Origin: an uncultured Caryophanales bacterium
Lineage (GTDB): Bacteria; Bacillota_I; Bacilli_A; Izemoplasmatales; Hujiaoplasmataceae
Assembly: GCA_937958685.1 (NCBI GenBank)
Contig: CALGNF010000036.1
Coordinates: 1-7,218, forward strand
DNA length: 7,218 nt
Reading direction: 5' to 3'
Below, piece by piece: positions 6,096-7,218 of the stretch. A model generated the notes under the pieces. The model saw only the letters and a list, made by a program, of their open reading frames with translations. It had not been told where the DNA came from and did no database searches. Every line of letters starts with the position of its first letter. The stretch's first letter is position 1. Position numbers and translations under genes: made by a program.

Positions 6096-6184
6096 GAAGC
6101 GATGTTCCTACGCTGGCATTATCCAGATCAGGTAAGGTCAATAACGGAATAGTTATACTCTCAGCCCGGTACCCCGAGCTCCCC
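6096..6184 (-). ncRNA. TPP (THI-box) riboswitch aptamer upstream of thiT
   Basis: The minus strand contains the hallmark THI-box blocks in order: CTCGGGGTACC, GGCTGAGAG, and ACCTGATCTGGATAATGCC followed by AGCGTAGGAA. The pyrophosphate- and pyrimidine-sensing cores are intact. P2 can form from GGGGT and ACCTT with two G-U pairs in place of the common ACCCC. A variable arm between the GAGA and ACC blocks forms a perfect 5-bp stem, ATAAC-tattcc-GTTAT. The closing P1 helix may use GGAGC (6183-6179) and GCTTC (6100-6096), which would leave an unusually long 3' junction; this is uncertain. The aptamer binds thiamine pyrophosphate and should repress thiT through the adjoining terminator. Confidence 0.96.
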
Positions 6185-6200
6185 TTATTTGTCTAGCATT

Positions 6201-6229
6201 ATTATATCACGGATGTCAGGGCGATGCAA
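6201..6229 (-). promoter_or_regulatory. Extended -10 promoter for the riboswitch-thiT transcript
   Basis: TGA followed by a perfect TATAAT (6209 to 6201 on the minus strand) forms an extended -10. TTGCAT (6229 to 6224) at 17-bp spacing is a poor -35. Transcription would start near 6194, about 10 nt before the aptamer, which fits a riboswitch leader. It is in the gap after the phosphorylase gene, so thiT can be expressed independently. Confidence 0.75.
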
Positions 6230-6252
6230 CCGTCTGATCCGCAAGTTACGAT

Positions 6253-7172
6253 CTACTCGATGATCTCGGTGATGATGGGCGGCACTTGGACTTTTCGGTC
6301 GTTTACGACAAACGCCTCGTCTAGCAAAGAAAGGATGTCCTGACCGAATCCTCTGTTCGCATAGACATGACACAAGACATCACCGACAACAACCTCATCG
6401 CCGAGCTTGTGTCTTAGGACAATGCCGACCATCGGGTCGATGATATCGGTTTTGGTGGCCCGGCCGCCGCCGAGCCTCATCGCGGCCAGACCAATGGGCA
6501 ACGCCTTGATTTCGGCGATCACGCCGCTCGTTTTCGCCTGATACGGATAGATTTCCCGGACAACGACAAAGTCGTTGAGATCGCCGATATGGCCACCTTG
6601 GGCGGCGATGAACTCATGGAATTTCGCGAGTGCGAGCCCATTGTGCAGGTTGGCGTGCGCCTGGGTCCTGCCGGCTGTCGGCGAAGCGGCCAACCCGGCA
6701 AGATAGATCATGTGCCCGGCGATCGCGACACACAATTCCTCCAGGTCCCCAGGGCCGTGGCCGGACAAGGTCTCAATGGCCTCGAGGACCTCGAGCCGGT
6801 TGCCGATAGAGTTTCCGAGCGGCTGTTCCATCCCTGTCAGGAAGGCCACCACCCGTTTGTTGGATTGTCTGCCGATCGCGACCATGATGCGGGAAAGTTC
6901 CCGGGCTTCGGCAATGGTTTTCATGAACGCGCCGTCGCCGACCTTCACGTCAAGACAGATGACATCGGCCCCGCTCGCGAGTTTCTTGCTCATGATGCTT
7001 GAAGCGATCAACGGGATCGAGGGCACCGTGCCAGTGACGTCCCGAAGTGCATAGAGCAACCGGTCCGCCGGAACGATTTCTCCGGTTTGCCCGCTGACGG
7101 CGATATTGATCTTGTTGACCTGGTTGACGAAGTGATCGCGTGTCAGATTGACGGAAAAACCGTCGATCGATT
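6253..7172 (-). CDS. pdp: Pyrimidine-nucleoside phosphorylase, 5'-truncated
   Basis: The last 305 residues of a pyrimidine-nucleoside (or thymidine) phosphorylase are present. The enzyme splits pyrimidine nucleosides with phosphate to give the base and (deoxy)ribose-1-phosphate in salvage. The visible frame begins SIDGFSVNLTRDHF and continues GQTGEIVPADRLLYALRDVT, then SIPLIASSIMSKK. By E. coli thymidine phosphorylase numbering R171, S186 and K190, which contact the pyrimidine base, correspond to R43, S58 and K62 of the fragment. DVKVGDGAFMKT and the C-terminal alpha/beta domain (to ITEIIE) are also present. About 125-130 N-terminal residues, including the phosphate-binding and thymidine phosphorylase signature region, lie off the contig. 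A TTG at 7059 could be mistaken for a start, but homology continues to the insert edge. Pdp (broad specificity) is usual in Bacillota; deoA cannot be excluded. The stop is TAG at 6253-6255; no terminator with a T tract follows. Confidence 0.95.
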
Positions 7173-7218
7173 AGATCGGAAGAGCGTCGTGTAGGGAAAG
7201 AGTGTAGATCTCGGTGGT
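7173..7218 (-). other. Illumina TruSeq universal adapter, reverse complement (non-genomic)
   Basis: The final 46 bases start AGATCGGAAGAGCGTCGTG and continue as the reverse complement of the TruSeq universal (read-1, P5-side) adapter, ending ATCTCGGTGGT. The first A may come from A-tailing. Genomic sequence therefore ends at about 7172. The adapter A at 7173 turns the partial codon of the phosphorylase gene into an apparent TAA stop on the minus strand. Confidence 0.98.

Noticed and set aside
6210..6241. Interrupted dyad CGGAT-GT-CAG ... CTG-ATCCG after the phosphorylase gene, considered as a terminator or operator
   Set aside because: It has a 2-nt bulge, a 14-nt loop and no T tract, and overlaps the weak -35 of the thiT promoter; too little to call.
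47..7172. New defence, toxin-antitoxin, phage, transposon or CRISPR system
   Set aside because: All coding space is filled by six recognisable housekeeping or transport genes; no direct-repeat arrays, transposase motifs, small paired ORFs or integration-type repeats were seen.

Overview
The window is a short chromosomal contig from a bacterium, most likely a Bacillota lineage (Bacilli, possibly close to Erysipelotrichia or the Mollicutes border). The support is a RecU-type Holliday junction resolvase, an RNase J-family protein, an HrcA/CIRCE operator, strong AGGAGG ribosome binding sites and a ThiT-type vitamin transporter. The code looks standard: TGA, TAA and TAG all end genes. Base composition is roughly balanced, which is high for Mollicutes relatives, so the taxonomic placement is tentative. 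No mobile element, CRISPR array, phage gene, tRNA or rRNA was seen.

Both ends are not genomic. Positions 1-46 are an Illumina TruSeq index-side adapter, including an apparent 8-nt index. Positions 7173-7218 are the reverse complement of the TruSeq universal adapter. The real insert is therefore about 47-7172. Both terminal genes are cut at the adapter junctions, and adapter bases create a false start for the left gene and a false in-frame stop for the right one.

From left to right: the 3' two thirds of rarA (+) ends at a hairpin terminator shared with the convergent RNase J gene (-). The RNase J-family protein has lost most of the catalytic metal-binding signature. A 160-bp divergent promoter region, with a perfect 7+1+7 palindrome in the RNase J leader, leads to recU (+). 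recU and htpG (-) converge on a second shared hairpin terminator. htpG has a near-consensus promoter with an extended -10, overlapped by a CIRCE operator, so it is predicted to be repressed by HrcA. Upstream of it on the same strand is thiT (-), controlled by a complete TPP riboswitch with a terminator, and then the 3' part of a pyrimidine-nucleoside phosphorylase gene (-).

The genes form no single pathway. RarA and RecU act in replication-fork rescue and recombination, RNase J in RNA turnover, HtpG in protein folding under stress, ThiT in thiamine uptake, and the phosphorylase in nucleoside salvage. I do not see a previously undescribed multi-gene system. The best leads are the degenerate RNase J, the CIRCE/-35 overlap at htpG, the palindrome in the RNase J leader, and the altered ThiT pocket under a TPP riboswitch.
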